Shown: in pieces, positions 1 through 10,958 of the stretch
Layout: every line of letters starts with the position of its first letter
Position numbering within the stretch: the first letter of the stretch is position 1
Assembly: GCF_042477335.2 (NCBI RefSeq)
Contig: NC_091248.1
Location: 122,224,501-122,288,500, forward strand
Direction: 5' to 3'
From: Ovis canadensis
Lineage: Eukaryota; Chordata; Mammalia; Artiodactyla; Bovidae
Length of the DNA stretch: 64,000 bases
Translations under genes and position numbers: made by a program
Notes under the pieces: generated by a model
The model's input: the letters and a program-made list of their open reading frames with translations, nothing else
What the model was told of the DNA's origin: nothing
Database searches by the model: none

Positions 1-774
1 TGTATTAGATGTCAGACATTTTACCTTGTTGTATATATAGGAGATGTGTACGTAAATAGACACATTTATATCTATATCTCCTGTGTATACAACAAGATCT
101 GTGTGTGTATGTATATACCATATATAGTTTATTCTTGAGCTTTGCTCTATGTTATTTGCAAACGCTTTAATCTTTTCAGGACTCACTTCTAAGTTACGTT
201 GCATAGAACCTGAGAAGCGTTCAATCTAAGACTGACTTTCCCTTCTTCAAAGGGAGTACCCTTCTGAGTACTTGAAGGGTTCTTCCACTCTGGCTTACAG
301 GACTACAGACTATCCCTGGCACTGTGTGAGCTCCAAGATTGTTTTGCCTTCTCACTGGTTCTTTTCCCAGCTAAGGTAATTTCCCCATGCACATGCAGTG
401 ATCCGTGCTCAGGTGGGGACTTGAGGGGAGTCCTCTGGAGATCTCTGTGTCTCTTCTGCAGTACTCTCCTCTCAATGCAGCTCTCTCCGCTCCGTGTAGG
501 ACTTCCTTTCCAGTACTCCGTCCTGTGGATTCCCTGAATTCTCAGTCCTGTATCCTCAACCGGCCCTAGCATTTCCTCCAAGCAATAACTGGGGTAATTG
601 TTGGGCTCAGTTCATTTATTTCTCGTTTCTCAGGAATGACTGTTCTGCACCGGTTGTTGTTCAGTGCCTGAAAGTCCTTGTCTCATAGATTTTGTATAGG
701 TTTTAACTTGTTTAAGATGGAAGGGTAGATCTGATTGCTGTCTTTTACTCCATATTGGCTGGAAGTGCTCACAA
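1..774. other. Unique sequence, no gene recognised
   Basis: AT-rich in the first 200 bases, then ordinary composition. No repeat family or gene was recognised. The only structure is an imperfect inverted repeat with arms at 25-45 and 76-96, listed separately. The antisense open frame at 303-581 has no domain-like features and I treat it as chance. Confidence 0.5.
25..96. repeat. Imperfect inverted repeat, 21-bp arms
   Basis: The arm at 25-45 and the reverse complement of 76-96 agree at 19 of 21 positions (both begin CTTGTTGTATA and end AGGAGAT) around a 30-base spacer. The transcript could fold into a hairpin, or this could be the remnant of a small inverted-repeat transposon. No flanking target duplication was seen. 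Confidence 0.6.
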
Positions 775-1490
775 ACTCCCTTATAAATTTCAGTTAGTTC
801 TCCCCTGCCTACAAAGTCAAGTTCAGACTCCTTAGTTTAGCGTACCCAGTCCTTTACAAGCTGACCTCATGACAGCCCCAACCCTCACCCTACCCATTTT
901 CAGTAAATCAAAACAATTTGCCAAATCTTGTTTGCATCAAACTCTCTCATCCTCAGTGCATTGTTGTTTAGTCACTAATTCGTGTCCAGCTCTTTGGGAC
1001 CCCATGGACTGCAACATGCCAGGCTTCCCTGTCCTTCACCATCTCCCAGAGTTTGCTCAACTCATGTCCGTTGAATCGATGATGCCATCCAACCATCTCA
1101 TCCTCTGCCACCCTCTTCTCTTCCTGCCTTCAATCAATACACTGCACGTGATCTTCTCTCCACCGAGGAAGACCTTCTTCCAGTGTACCCCCCATCTAGC
1201 CAAATCCTACTGTTCTTTAAGACCCAGCTCAATTATGTATTCCTCTCTCAAACATTTCCAGACCTCAGTGTTAGTTACTACTGCGTGTTCTCTCCGCACT
1301 GAGGGTATACCTCTGTCATATATGTAGGACACTTTTATGGAGATCCTTAGGCTTCTCCACCTGACTGAGGTCTCCTAATCTTCTTGAGGGTAGTAACTTC
1401 TACGTCTTAGGCACATTTTCATCCCTCAGCCTCACCCAGGACCCGACTTGTAGTAGAATCTTGGCAAGTGTTTGCTTAAGGAATGAACGT
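775..1490 (+). mobile_element. L2 LINE 3' region, split by a BovB fragment
   Basis: 775-960 and 1137-1490 read like the sense 3' part of mammalian L2: a diverged 'caaactccttag' segment near 825, 'aagacccagctcaa' near 1218, and the 'cttgaggg' tail segment near 1382. The two halves are collinear across a short antisense BovB insert. L2 has been inactive for roughly the whole placental era, so this is fossil DNA. The open frame at 869-1327 spans both elements and is not a gene. Confidence 0.65.
961..1136 (-). mobile_element. BovB LINE 3'-end fragment (antisense)
   Basis: About 175 bases of the BovB 3' end in antisense. Recognisable parts are 'gaccccatggactgcaac', 'ccaggcttccctgtcc' and 'atgccatccaaccatctcat'. 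It is strongly 5'-truncated and lies inside an L2. It resembles the short antisense BovB tails at 44972-45128 and 62866-63022. Confidence 0.8.
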
Positions 1491-1500
1491 CCTGTCTCAG

Positions 1501-1965
1501 TGCAGATAGTGATGGCTTGCCCATTTGCAGAACTTGGAAATTATGAATAAGAAAACTGAAATATGACTTGCACTGGAAGAGCTGCCGTCGTGTAGCAGGT
1601 GTTCCACGTGCTTATCAGCGAGGGTGCTGAGCACGTGCCGTTTTCTTCTAGGACATTATCCCACCATTAAAGCAATTTATAACCAGTAGTTTTGTTTCTC
1701 TCTTTCACAGATGGTATACTTCTGTGATTTCTGTAAGAAGTAAGCACAGGAAAAGTTGTTCCTTGGGAGTTGCTTTGAGTTAATGTAATCCTTATTAAAG
1801 CATCAGCTTCAACTCTGAGAGATGATTGTCATTAGGATATAATTCTGACAAGATTGAAGGCCAGGATCTTAGAGACTTAGAACTGAGATATCCCTGAATT
1901 GCCTTCGACATGTATAATTAGGATAATGTGTATTGGAAATTCAAGTTTCTGGATTGTTCTTTTTT
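1501..1965. other. Unique sequence, nothing recognised
   Basis: No repeat consensus, open frame of note, splice-bounded exon or strong regulatory motif could be supported. Confidence 0.4.
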
Positions 1966-1967
1966 TT

Positions 1968-2235
1968 TTTCACTTGTCATAATACTTTTACTTTTTATTT
2001 TTAATTGGAGGATAATTGCTTTACAATATTATGATGGTTTATGCCATATATCAATATGAGTCAGCCACAGGTATACATATATCCCCTCTCTTTTGAACCT
2101 CCCTCCTATCTCCCATCCCATTCTACCCCTCTAGGTTGTCACAGAGCACCAGATTTGGGTTCCTTGCATCATACAGCAAATTCCCACTGGCTATCTATTT
2201 TACATATGGTAATATATATGTTTCAATGCTTGATT
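1968..2235 (-). mobile_element. L1 3'UTR fragment (antisense)
   Basis: Matches the antisense of the ruminant L1 3' end: 'ggataattgctttacaat', then 'gagtcagccacaggtata', 'taggttgtcacagagcacc' and 'cccactggctatctat'. The element ends in a T-run at 1961-1970, the antisense of the poly-A tail. It is severely 5'-truncated. Confidence 0.75.
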
Positions 2236-3373
2236 GTTCTTAAAAGCTGACAATTTAGAAAAGAGCAAACATTTTGGAAGCCTGACTCCATAATCAAGAT
2301 GGGAAAGGGTAATCAGCTGTGTCACCAAATAAAGCAAAACCCACCGAAAATGTAAAGAAAAAACCCCTGAGTTTATTTACTTGCTTGCCAGGCAAGAGAC
2401 GACAGAGAACCGAAGAAATTCACTGAATGACTTGGGGATGATGGGAGCATGGGTCGAGGGGCTTTATCTGCTAGAATGAAGGCTTCATAATTGTTATGCT
2501 GAGCAGTGATTGAAAACTCCTTCCTCTCTGAATGGCCCAGGATACTCCATACGTCTATATATGATTTACTAAAACAAGTCCCTTCATCAGAAAAGTGTCT
2601 GTAACTCAATCCCGTAAGGGTCTGACAGATTACTCAAAATTCTAAGTCCTTGAGCAGCTTGGTTTGAATAATGGTTTGCTGAAAGTTTGCGATTGTTCAA
2701 CAACATCACCTGGCTGGAAACAGTTTGGTGAACCCTCGCTTTGATTTTGACCTCTCCTAGTCATCTGTAGCTGTAAGTGGAAGGTTTCCTTTTGTTGGGG
2801 TGATAGTGTGGTTTTTCCCATGAAGACATTTGGAGAAACACACCCAGTTTCACATAGGGAAGGGTATGAAATGGGCTTTGTATTGGTAGGAGAAAATTAA
2901 TGCTGTTACACACCTAGGACTCCTAACAAACTACCAAATGCTGAAGAAAAGAACTTGGCGTCTGGAGAAGGTAAAGGTTAGTTTTGCTTTGCAATTTAGC
3001 CACCCGTTAGCTTGACAAATTTACCTATGTCTGGGTTTTTTTCATGTAAAGCAGACGCAACAGCATCGATCTCGTTTCAGTTGATGGGAGGATTAAGTGA
3101 GATAATATAAGTAAACCAAGTCCCACGTGTCCTACCTGCTCCTTACATGATGAACAGTGAATAGCTGATGGCTTTCCTGGCCTGCAAACCCCCATCCACA
3201 TGCACCCCTATGTAAGTGAATGCCTCAGCTTTTCCTCCATCCCCTGTGGACTCCTGGTCTCCTTCTGAGCATTCTCCTCCCATTCTTGCCCCCTCCTTTC
3301 CCTGTTTATCCCCTTTTATTTCTCCTTTCTCCTTTCAGTACTCAAGATACTATTTGTAAGTCCAAAAGATATT
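2236..3373. other. Mostly unique sequence; possible MIR trace
   Basis: No gene seen. 'aggattaagtgagataata' near 3090-3110 resembles the MIR 3' core but is too short to assign firmly. A pyrimidine-rich stretch lies at 3220-3340. Confidence 0.4.
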
Positions 3374-4342
3374 ATTGTTCAGTCACTAAGTCATATCCAA
3401 CTCTTTGCGACCCCATGAACTGCAGCACGCCAGGCTTCCCCGTCCTTCACTGCCTCCCTGAATTTGCTCAGACTCGTGTCCATTGAGTCAGTGATGCCAT
3501 CCAACCATCTCATCCTCTTTTGTCCCCTTCTTCTTTTGCCCTCAGTCTTTCCCAGCATCACGGTCTTTTCTAGGAGTTGGTTCCTCACATCACATGGCCG
3601 AAGTATTGGAGCTTCAGCTTCAGCATCAGTCCTTCCCATGAATATTCAGGGTTGATTTCCTTTAGGATTGACTGGTTTGATCTCCTTGCCATTAAAGGGA
3701 CTCTCAAGAGAGTCTTCTCCAGCACCACAGTTCAAAAGCATCAATTCTTTGGTGCCCAGCCGCCTTTATGGTCCAGCTCTCACATCCATACATGACTACT
3801 AGCCAAAGTGTAAGTTGACTATATGGACCTTTGTCAGTGAAGTGATGTCTCTCCTTTTTAATACGCTGTCTAGATTTGTCATAGCTATTCTTCCAAGGAA
3901 TAAGTGTCTTTTAGTTTCGTGTCTGCAGTCATCATCTGCATTGATTTTGAAGCCCAAGAAAATAAAATCTGACACTATTTCTGAATTTTCCCCATCTATT
4001 TGCCATGAAGTGATAGGACCGGTATACCATGACCTTTGCCTTTTGAATGTTGAGTTTTAAGCCAGCTTTTTCACTCTCCATTTTCACCATCAAGAGGCTT
4101 TTTAGTTCCTCTTCACTTTCTGCCATTAAGGTGGTATCATCTGCGTATCTGAGGTTGTTGATATTTCTCCAGTTTTGATTCCAGCTTGTGATTCAGCCAG
4201 CCCAACATTTTGCATAATGTGTTCTGCATATAAGTTAAGCTGGGTGACAATATACAGCCTTGTTGCACTCCTTTCCCAATGCTGAACCAGTCCCTTGTTC
4301 CATGTCTAGTTCTAATTGTTGCTTTTTGTCCTACATACAGAC
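3374..4342 (-). mobile_element. BovB LINE, 5'-truncated, antisense (copy B)
   Basis: About 970 bases covering the 3'UTR and the C-terminal part of the reverse transcriptase frame. Collinear with the copies at 36107-37516 and, in the opposite direction, 54406-56471. Similarity stops near 'cctacatacagac' at about 4340. The frame is broken by indels; the open stretches at 3391-3639 and 3932-4126 (minus) are decayed BovB protein. The 3' terminus is of the 'attgttcagtcac' type rather than the repeated 'cagttcag' type seen in copies C and D. Confidence 0.85.
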
Positions 4343-5136
4343 TTTTATTCATATTTTTCAATACTAAGTTTGCTACAACTTTAGTACAGAATTCCTCTTT
4401 GTTATAAGGTTCTAAATGCTTAGTGTTGGAAATTGAGCTTCTTTGGGGAAGGTAAATAATCAAATGCAACTACTAAGGAGTTTTAGATTTGGCAACATCA
4501 GAGAATCAGCATCATAGATGCCCAGAACCGATAAGTATGTCTCCTTTTATCGCTCATCCCAAATACAGAGCCCTGTGTGGCCTATAGCATCATCCTGATT
4601 TTCCTCAAGCAGCAGAAACCTTCTGTGACTGGGTCGGAACTATTGAGCGAGGCTGGGTGGTCTGTCATTCTCTATGATCACAAAAGAAATTGGGCAAGAT
4701 GTGGGGATTCTAGGAGGCAGAAGAGTTAGTGGAATTAGGAACTAACAGATGCCCAAGATCATGCAGAAACTAGTGGAGAGCTGGGTACCTGGGTACAGGA
4801 AAAGAGATGATGTGCCTTTGAAAGCTTGTGAGACTCCTGATCACTGGCCCCAAAACCTGAGAGGAACTCTCAGCTTTTCCCACCGTTGTTTACGCATCTA
4901 GTTTGAAGCTTTCCCTTTGCTAATGGAAGACTTTTTCTAAAGGAGTGACCCAATGCATGGTAGGCAGTGATGCAGAATGGTCACCGTGTTGTTTGCAACT
5001 TCTTTAGGCAAGTCTGAGATTCCGATGTTGACTGTGCATAAAGGGCCATCCATGAAAGATGTGCGCAGTGTGAATCTTGAAGCCGGATCTGGATTCTGTA
5101 GACTGATGTTGAATTAAATTTCAGAGAGGGAGAGTT
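4343..5136. other. Unique sequence, nothing recognised
   Basis: No gene or repeat could be supported. Confidence 0.4.
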
Positions 5137-5345
5137 TTGGGTGGCTCAGCAGTTAAGAATCTACCTGCAATGCAGGAGTAGCAGGAGACATGGGTTTGAC
5201 CCCTGGGTGGGGAAGATGCCCTGGAGGAGGGAATGGAAACCCGCTCCAGGCTCCAGTATTCTCACCTGGGGAATCCCCAGGGTCATAGGAGCCTGGCGGG
5301 CTACGGTCTATAGAGAGGCAAAGAGTCAGACACGACTAAAGTGAC
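5137..5345 (+). mobile_element. Bov-tA/BOV-A2 SINE (sense)
   Basis: Full-length-like copy: tRNA-derived head 'gtggctcagcagttaag', internal box 'gggtttgacccctggg', body 'ggctccagtattctcacc', and tail 'gagtcagacacgactaaag' followed by a short CA run. Transcribed by RNA polymerase III when young and mobilised by BovB. Confidence 0.9.
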
Positions 5346-5362
5346 TTACACACACACAGAGA

Positions 5363-5910
5363 AAAGAATAGCTTTATTGCTTTGCCAGGCAAAGGGGGCT
5401 ACAACGAGCTAATGCCCTGTGTGTTCAACCTGGAGCAGGTAGAGAGAAGTTTCATAGTAAATGGTTCAAAGATGGCATGATCAGCTCATGGACATTGTGC
5501 TCAGTGGTTGGTAGTGAAGTCAGTGGGAGTCAGCATCATCAACCTTCTGGTTCCGAAGGGTCTGGGGTCTACATGCTGCTGGGCAGCATGCTGTTAACTC
5601 CTCCCACCAGGTAGGGGTTTCAGTATCTGCACGACAGCTCAAAGACTCCGTCATGTGTACCCCTTGAGGGGGAGTTGCGATGTTGCTTCGAGGCTGCACC
5701 GTTGCTTCTTCTATTTCCCTGTGTCCTAGGGGAGGGCACAGCCTGCCCTTCCCTAAATAACAACTGTTTGAACCTGCTGTTGGAACTCACGAAAGGTACT
5801 GGAGGCTGAATTAAGCCCCTTTCCTGTAATCAAGAAATGGGGGACACAGAAAGGCTTTGGTGCCCAGCAGCCCCACAGGGTCCTGGCTCTTCTTGATTTT
5901 GCCAACTAAA
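5363..5910 (-). mobile_element. Probable endogenous retroviral LTR (antisense)
   Basis: Read on the minus strand, a polyadenylation signal AATAAAGC lies at the end of an R-like segment ('tgcctggcaaagcaataaag', plus-strand 5369-5388), with U3-like sequence extending to about 5900. This layout is typical of a retroviral LTR. No internal viral genes are adjacent, so it would be a solo LTR. The family was not identified with certainty; boundaries are approximate. Confidence 0.55.
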
Positions 5911-6335
5911 GAAAATATTCACAACCTAAAAGTTGAGAGTTATGTTTTGTTCGGTAGGAATTTTTAGGACTTCAAGCCTGGGTGGCGACATCTCAAGTAA
6001 CCCTGAGAGAACTGCTCTGAGGAGAAGAGCCAGGTTCTATTGAAGTTTTGCAACAAAGCACATGTCAAAATGATTATTGTTAATGAAAGAAAATCAGATA
6101 CCTCCAATTAAGGAATTTAGTGCTTATCTATGTATGGAAAGATGCAAAGAGTCTGGGCTCACCGAGATCATTCCTTTGATATGCAGCTACTGGGGCCAAT
6201 ATCCTGTGTTTGCACATCTGAGTTTCCTCAGGGCTCACCAGCTCGGTGTAGGCTGTGGCTGCAAACACTGTTGACTGACGTCCTTTGCTAATGTGGCAGA
6301 AACTATTCCAGTTCCGAGTTTGAAGATATTAGAGG
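5911..6335. mobile_element. Ruminant LTR-like interspersed repeat, family uncertain
   Basis: The block with 'ttcggtaggaatttttagg', 'acttcaagcctgggtgg', 'gcaacaaagcacatgtc' and 'agtctgggctcaccgag' resembles a sequence I recall as common in ruminant genomes, probably LTR-derived. It abuts the LTR at 5363-5910 and may be part of the same insertion. The open frame at 6077-6274 shows no recognisable domain. Confidence 0.45.
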
Positions 6336-6835
6336 CAAGAAGACAAGTTACCTGCTGCCCACTAACTATTACATGAAGGTAGAACAAGAAGACGTTAGCT
6401 GCAATAAACACACTCTGTAAGGTCAGGGATGGCCGTTCTCTGCATTTACTCTTCTTTAAGGCATCCTCTCACGAGAAAGAGGAAGCTTTTCTTCCACTTT
6501 CTGGCCTTTCTCTGCTGTTCCAGGGGAGGCTCACATTTTTAAATATAAGCTCTCTCACTACATAATTAGTCCAATTCTTCCTGTTTCTTTAGGAACTTCT
6601 ACCCACCCACCTATTTGCGTTGTTAAGTCTCTCCCCAGCCCCCCATGGATTTCATCCCTTCTCCTTGAACGAATTTAATCGATATATATGAAGCATTCTG
6701 TGTGCAAAGCAGGATGCCTGGGTTATAGAATAACATCGATGCAGAAGACTCTTGATCCTCAGTGGTGCTCAAAATCTCATGGAAATAGGTGGGAGAGAGA
6801 GACTGCCTGATAACTTTTTAAAACACTAATTTCGG
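6336..6835. other. Unique sequence, nothing recognised
   Basis: No gene or repeat supported. Confidence 0.35.
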
Positions 6836-7053
6836 GTTCCGCTTCCCTGCTGCGCTGCGGTGAGCGGGGGCTGCTCTTCACTGTGGCGCCTTCTCTTATG
6901 GAGCACGGGCTCTCGGCACCCAGGCTTCAGCAGTTTCGGCCTGTGGGCTTAGTTACTCTGAGGCATGTGCGATCTTCCCAGACCAGCGACAAAACCCACG
7001 TCCCCTGCATTGGCAAGCAAAATCTTAACTACTGGACTACCAGCGAAGTCCCT
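6836..7053 (-). mobile_element. CHR-type cetartiodactyl SINE (antisense)
   Basis: tRNA-Glu-type SINE read in reverse: 'tgcgctgcggtgagcgg', 'atggagcacgggctctcgg', 'cctgcattggcaagc' and 'actggactaccagcgaagt'. An imperfect 24-base flanking duplication (6809-6832 and 7059-7082, both 'gataacttt...actaattt') supports retroposition. The open frame at 6883-7071 is antisense SINE. Confidence 0.85.
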
Positions 7054-7085
7054 GGTAAGATAACTTTCTGAGATACTAATTTGCA

Positions 7086-7588
7086 CAGGCCTGTCTTGGT
7101 AATATTACAGGCTGGGTTCTAGAGCATGGCAGTAAAGTGAACATCAGAATAAAGTGATTCACATGCATTTTTGGGTTTCCCAGTGCATCTAAAAGTTCTA
7201 CTTACACTATACTGTAAAATATTAAGTGTGCGATAGCATTATGTATTTTTAAAATGTATGTGCCTTAATTTAAAAGCATTTTATTGGTTAAAAATGCAAA
7301 GCATCATCTGAGGCTTCAGGAAGTTGTCATCTTTTTGCTGGTGGAGGGTTTTGCCTCACTGTTGATGACTACTGGCTTATCAGAGTGGTGGTGGTTGAAG
7401 ACTGGGGTGGCTGTAGCCATTCCTTAAAATAAGACAGTGATGATGTTGGCCACATCAATTGACTCTTCCTTTCATGAACGATTTCTCTGTAGCATGAAAT
7501 ATTGTGTGATAGCATTTTGGCCACAGTAGAACTTGCAAAATAATGTCAATCCTCTCAAGCGCTTTCATCAGTAAGCTCTCTTAGTTTC
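7086..7588 (-). mobile_element. Tigger1 DNA transposon remnant (antisense 3' end)
   Basis: Starts with the terminal CAGGC at 7086 and runs through sequence matching the reverse complement of the Tigger1 3' end: 'tttcccagtgcatctaaaag', 'tctgaggcttcagga', 'ctttttgctggtggagggt' and 'gactcttcctttcatgaacg'. The last lies in the pogo-like transposase coding region, so the fragment includes the transposase C-terminus, fully decayed. It is interrupted at its right end by a CHR SINE. Confidence 0.85.
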
Positions 7589-7589
7589 T

Positions 7590-7661
7590 GTGCAGGGATC
7601 AAACTTGCACACCCTGCACTGGAAGGCAAAGTCTTAACCACTGGACCACCAGGGAGGTCCC
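7590..7661 (-). mobile_element. CHR-type SINE fragment (antisense)
   Basis: A 72-base piece with 'tgcagggatcaaac', 'ccctgcactggaagg' and 'aaccactggaccaccaggga'. It sits at the broken right end of the Tigger1 remnant. Confidence 0.8.
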
Positions 7662-8434
7662 CTCAATCCTTAAGCAATCCTTTGACCCTTTGCTCTCTGA
7701 GCATGCATTCTCTTATATTTTTATATTTCTTTCTCTTCAGTATCTGGAGGAAATTATTATGGATTCTAATTTTGGCCTCTAGTGTTCTCCAAGTCTTATA
7801 AGCATAGGCAGAAAAGGAATTTATTGAAAAATATGTGAGTAGTTCAGAACTTCAGGGGTGGGAAAGGCTGGGAATGTCATATATGGAAAAATGACTCAGC
7901 AGAAGTCAAGTTCCCACCCAAGGCAGAGGCTGGGCTGGGCGTCCCCACGAGCTTCCTGGCACAAGGGAGGCCAGTGCTGTGAATTACGCTTGTTCAGTGT
8001 CTCTTGTTCTTTGAGACTCTCCTTTAAGACCCAAAGTCCGGGGAGCAGCCCCTGACTGATGTGGTCTTGATACTTCCTAACCCTCTAGCCGCTAAAGGGT
8101 AGAGGCAGGAATGGCTGGCTTCTAGGTTCTGGTAGTGAGAAGCAGAGGCCTCCTCCCACCAGAATCCACACAGTACGGCTTCTTCCAAAATAGGAAGGTC
8201 TGGAGGCTGACTGTATAAACAGACTTGCCCTCTGAGGGTTATTTCCTGCCTCTGTTGTATCAGGAAATTCAGGTCCATCCTAGATCTGTAACTCTAGCCC
8301 TCCTCTCTCTCTCTCCTTCGTCTCCTGTCTTTACAGCTACCTTCAGAGCCTTCCTCTTGACTGGTCTGTGGTCCTCCAGACTTAGAAAGACCAAGCACAC
8401 CATCTCTTTCCCCTTCTCATCCTGTGTATTCCTT
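7662..8434. other. Unique sequence, nothing recognised
   Basis: No gene or repeat supported. The frame at 8225-8590 runs into a MER5-like repeat and is not coding. Confidence 0.35.
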
Positions 8435-8592
8435 CAAGAATCACTGGGGAAACTAGTTAAAAATGCAGATTTCCTTGATTCAGCCCTCCCCCACCGTCCT
8501 GAAGTCCTGCTTCTGCAGCAGGGTCCAGGGTGCTTCACGCTTCTCAGGCAGCCCGGTGGCGTTTCTCCTTGTGATGGATATTCTTTTTGAGA
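8435..8592 (+). mobile_element. MER5A-like hAT MITE
   Basis: 'aagaatcactggggaaact', 'agttaaaaatgcagattt' and the later 'ttgagaaaca' segment match the layout of the mammalian MER5A (hAT-Charlie) element. Old and diverged; ends approximate. Confidence 0.6.
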
Positions 8593-9002
8593 AACAGGGT
8601 TCCCGTCTGTTATAAACTCTGGCTGACATTCCCTTCTGCCATCTCTCTCAGATCTTTCACTTCCTCAAAGCCATATGCCTTCCGTACGATGCATGCCGTT
8701 TTCAGGACCACGTGTCTCCATTATTGGTTCATCATCTGTGTGCATCACCAGCGTTGGTGGAGAACCTCTTGTAGGCAGCTCTGGGGGGTCGCCAGGGAGG
8801 CAGAGGGAGACTGCCTCCTATTTTTCACTGCCCTGGGGATTTGACTGTTCGCCCAGAAGTGGGGTTCTGTGTGACTGCTCTGGGTGATACAGTAGAAGTT
8901 ACCCAGAAAGGCACAGGTATGGACCAATCGGAATGGATGCTGACTGTAAATAACAGTGGGAAGCTGATACAAATCTGACCCGAATCCTGAACGTCATAAG
9001 TA
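8593..9002. other. Unique sequence, nothing recognised
   Basis: No gene supported; the overlapping short frames on both strands lack domain features. Confidence 0.35.
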
Positions 9003-9668
9003 GTACGTGGTTGAGGTCCTTCAGTGGACCGGAACCTGGTGGTCTGGAGTTGACGATAAGAAAGTGAAAGAAGGAGAGAGGCTAATATTTCCTGGGTTAC
9101 GCAGCCGGCTTCCGCATCCCAGGAAATCAGCTAGAAATAGAGAGGTAGCGAGAGAGAGAAAGGAAGAAAGAAAGACAGACAGACACAGGGACCCAAGCTT
9201 TGATGGAGCAAAGGTGTTTTAATCAGCATGGTGTCTTACAAGGTAGTTATTCTCAGATAAAGATTAAAATTCCAGACTTATAAAACAGGCGATCCATATT
9301 AAAGAGAGAGAGAGTTGTAAACAATCACTTTTACCCTTTGGTTCACAAGAAGGAAGAGGGTACTTATCACCGTATTGAGAAACTAACCAAGGAAAGACCT
9401 GGATCCCTCAGCCCCGGGAGAGGCTTGCCTTTCCTCTTAATTCCTGAATATTCAGGAATTAATAAGGAACAGGAAATTCCTGACAGATCCAAAACAGCAC
9501 ACCGGAAGCCTCCTGTTAAATGCTTCCTGACAGTAAGTAACTCTGATTGGGCTTCTGGTTCTGCAGCCCCACAGGCCTTCACGGAGGCCCATCTGCACAG
9601 TCAGGCCACAAGTCAGGTGAGTTGTCAGGAGCTCTGCAAGACGCATGTCGAATGTGGCCTGCGGTAGA
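9003..9668. mobile_element. Possible LTR-like ruminant repeat containing a 26-bp palindrome
   Basis: The block has a purine-rich stretch (9144-9185, GAAA/GACA repeats), GAGA tract (9303-9315), and a perfect palindrome at 9437-9462. Its wording ('ggtgttttaatcagcatgg', 'tggttcacaagaaggaag') resembles a ruminant endogenous-retroviral LTR that I recall only vaguely. Orientation and ends are uncertain, and no viral genes are present. Confidence 0.4.
9437..9462. repeat. 26-bp perfect palindrome
   Basis: The half-site TTAATTCCTGAAT is followed at once by its reverse complement, with no spacer and no mismatch. A weaker extension follows on each side (TTCCT at 9431-9435 against AGGAA at 9464-9468). 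It could extrude as a cruciform or bind a dimeric protein. Confidence 0.9.
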
Positions 9669-10837
9669 AACCATTCCCTTTCATGAGCATTAGAACACGC
9701 CCTTATGAATTCCTTTAGACACCCTCCTTTCCAAACTTCATGTCAAATTCAGAACTTTCTCTTTCTCCTGCCACACTGCTATTCGCAGGAAATCATTCTG
9801 AGGATTTCTTTTTTCCCCTTTCCCTGCTCTGCCACCCATAGTACAGCCTTACCTCCCGTCTTTCCGGTCAGCAAGGGGTTAGAATAAAGAGGCTGCCTCC
9901 TTCTGCACGGACAGTTTTTTATTAAACAATTTTCTTTTGTCTTGTACTTTATATATTGATGTGGTTTTATGTCTTTCCTCACCTTGACATATTTTTGGTA
10001 GATTTTAATTTAAAAGTTGAAGAGGGAGCTCTCCTTTTACTTGATGCTTTGACCTCTGGATTAGAAGATGGGCATAGTAAATCATTAGCGGCAAAGAGGT
10101 GAGAAAGTACCATTTATTCCTGGAGGGCTCTACATCATAGCTTGACCTTAGACTCACAAGAATGCGAAACACCAGAACAGAAGCAAGCACGGTGTCTGTC
10201 CCTGCCCTTGAGCAAGGGGAGGGCCCGCGCAGGATCGCTGCTCCCTTGTTCCCAGACGGGAGGAAAACCCTGCTCCTCCGGATCGGACCGGGAGACTGGC
10301 GGTGCCACCAGCCACTGAGTGCACAAGCTGGATAAATACAGAAGCTTAGAGCATTTCCAGTTTACCTCGTAACTGCGGCATGTACAAATTGAGCTCCACA
10401 CACTCTGCGCTGTAAGAAATACTACATTTCTTATGTTATCCAAGTCATTCTCATTTTGATGATAAATCTCTAGGCTGCCAAGAAATTTGACGTGTCTTTC
10501 TGCCGGCTCCTCCCGGGTTCTGGGCCTTCTATACAGAAGGGACCCGCTGACTTTGGTTATCTGTCCCTACAGGTCATCGCTGGGGCATCTCCTGTCCTTG
10601 TCCACGTCTCCTCTGGCCCGAGAGCTCTCGCCGTGGGGGGAGGGAGTCGTTGGCAGAGTGGACCAGGGATCCCGTCCTCTGTCCTCTCCGAGGCCTCACT
10701 GCTTTCCCCTCCCATAGTCTTCCCCTTGGTCTGGCCCTTTCTGTCACAGATGAAGGCCTCTCTGCTCATCTGCTTCTCCAACCCCCTCCACTTTCCCCCT
10801 CAAACCTGGCGGAGGGGGTGGGTTTTGTTTGTTTTCT
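9669..10837. other. Unique sequence with a GC- and CpG-rich patch
   Basis: No recognised repeat. 10205-10310 holds about nine CpG in roughly 105 bases, high for this window; a TATA-like 'gataaatac' follows at 10331. A GC-rich pyrimidine/purine stretch extends over 10490-10830. Overlapping frames there read open in several phases because of composition, with no domain recognised. Confidence 0.4.
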
Positions 10838-10958
10838 TTCTTGGTTCTTTGGGGTGCGCTGTATGCCTGGCACAATCTTAGTTTCCCAGCCAGGGACTGA
10901 AGCCAGGCCCTTGGCAGTGAGCCTGGAGTCCTAACCACTGGGCCAGCAGGGCATTCCC
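10838..10958 (-). mobile_element. CHR-type SINE fragment (antisense)
   Basis: 'tttcccagccagggactgaa' and 'cctaaccactgggccagcag' are the antisense tRNA-like end of a CHR SINE; 5' portion missing. Confidence 0.8.

Noticed and set aside
869..1327. 152-codon open frame on the plus strand
   Set aside because: It spans an L2 fragment and an antisense BovB tail; the amino-acid sequence is repeat-derived.
5137..5345. tRNA-like sequence
   Set aside because: The tRNA-derived head belongs to a Bov-tA SINE; no complete cloverleaf was supported here or in the other SINE copies.
10618..10660. G-quadruplex-like G-runs
   Set aside because: G-runs are too few or badly spaced for four good tracts; the C-rich stretch near 39770-39788 likewise offers only three clear runs.
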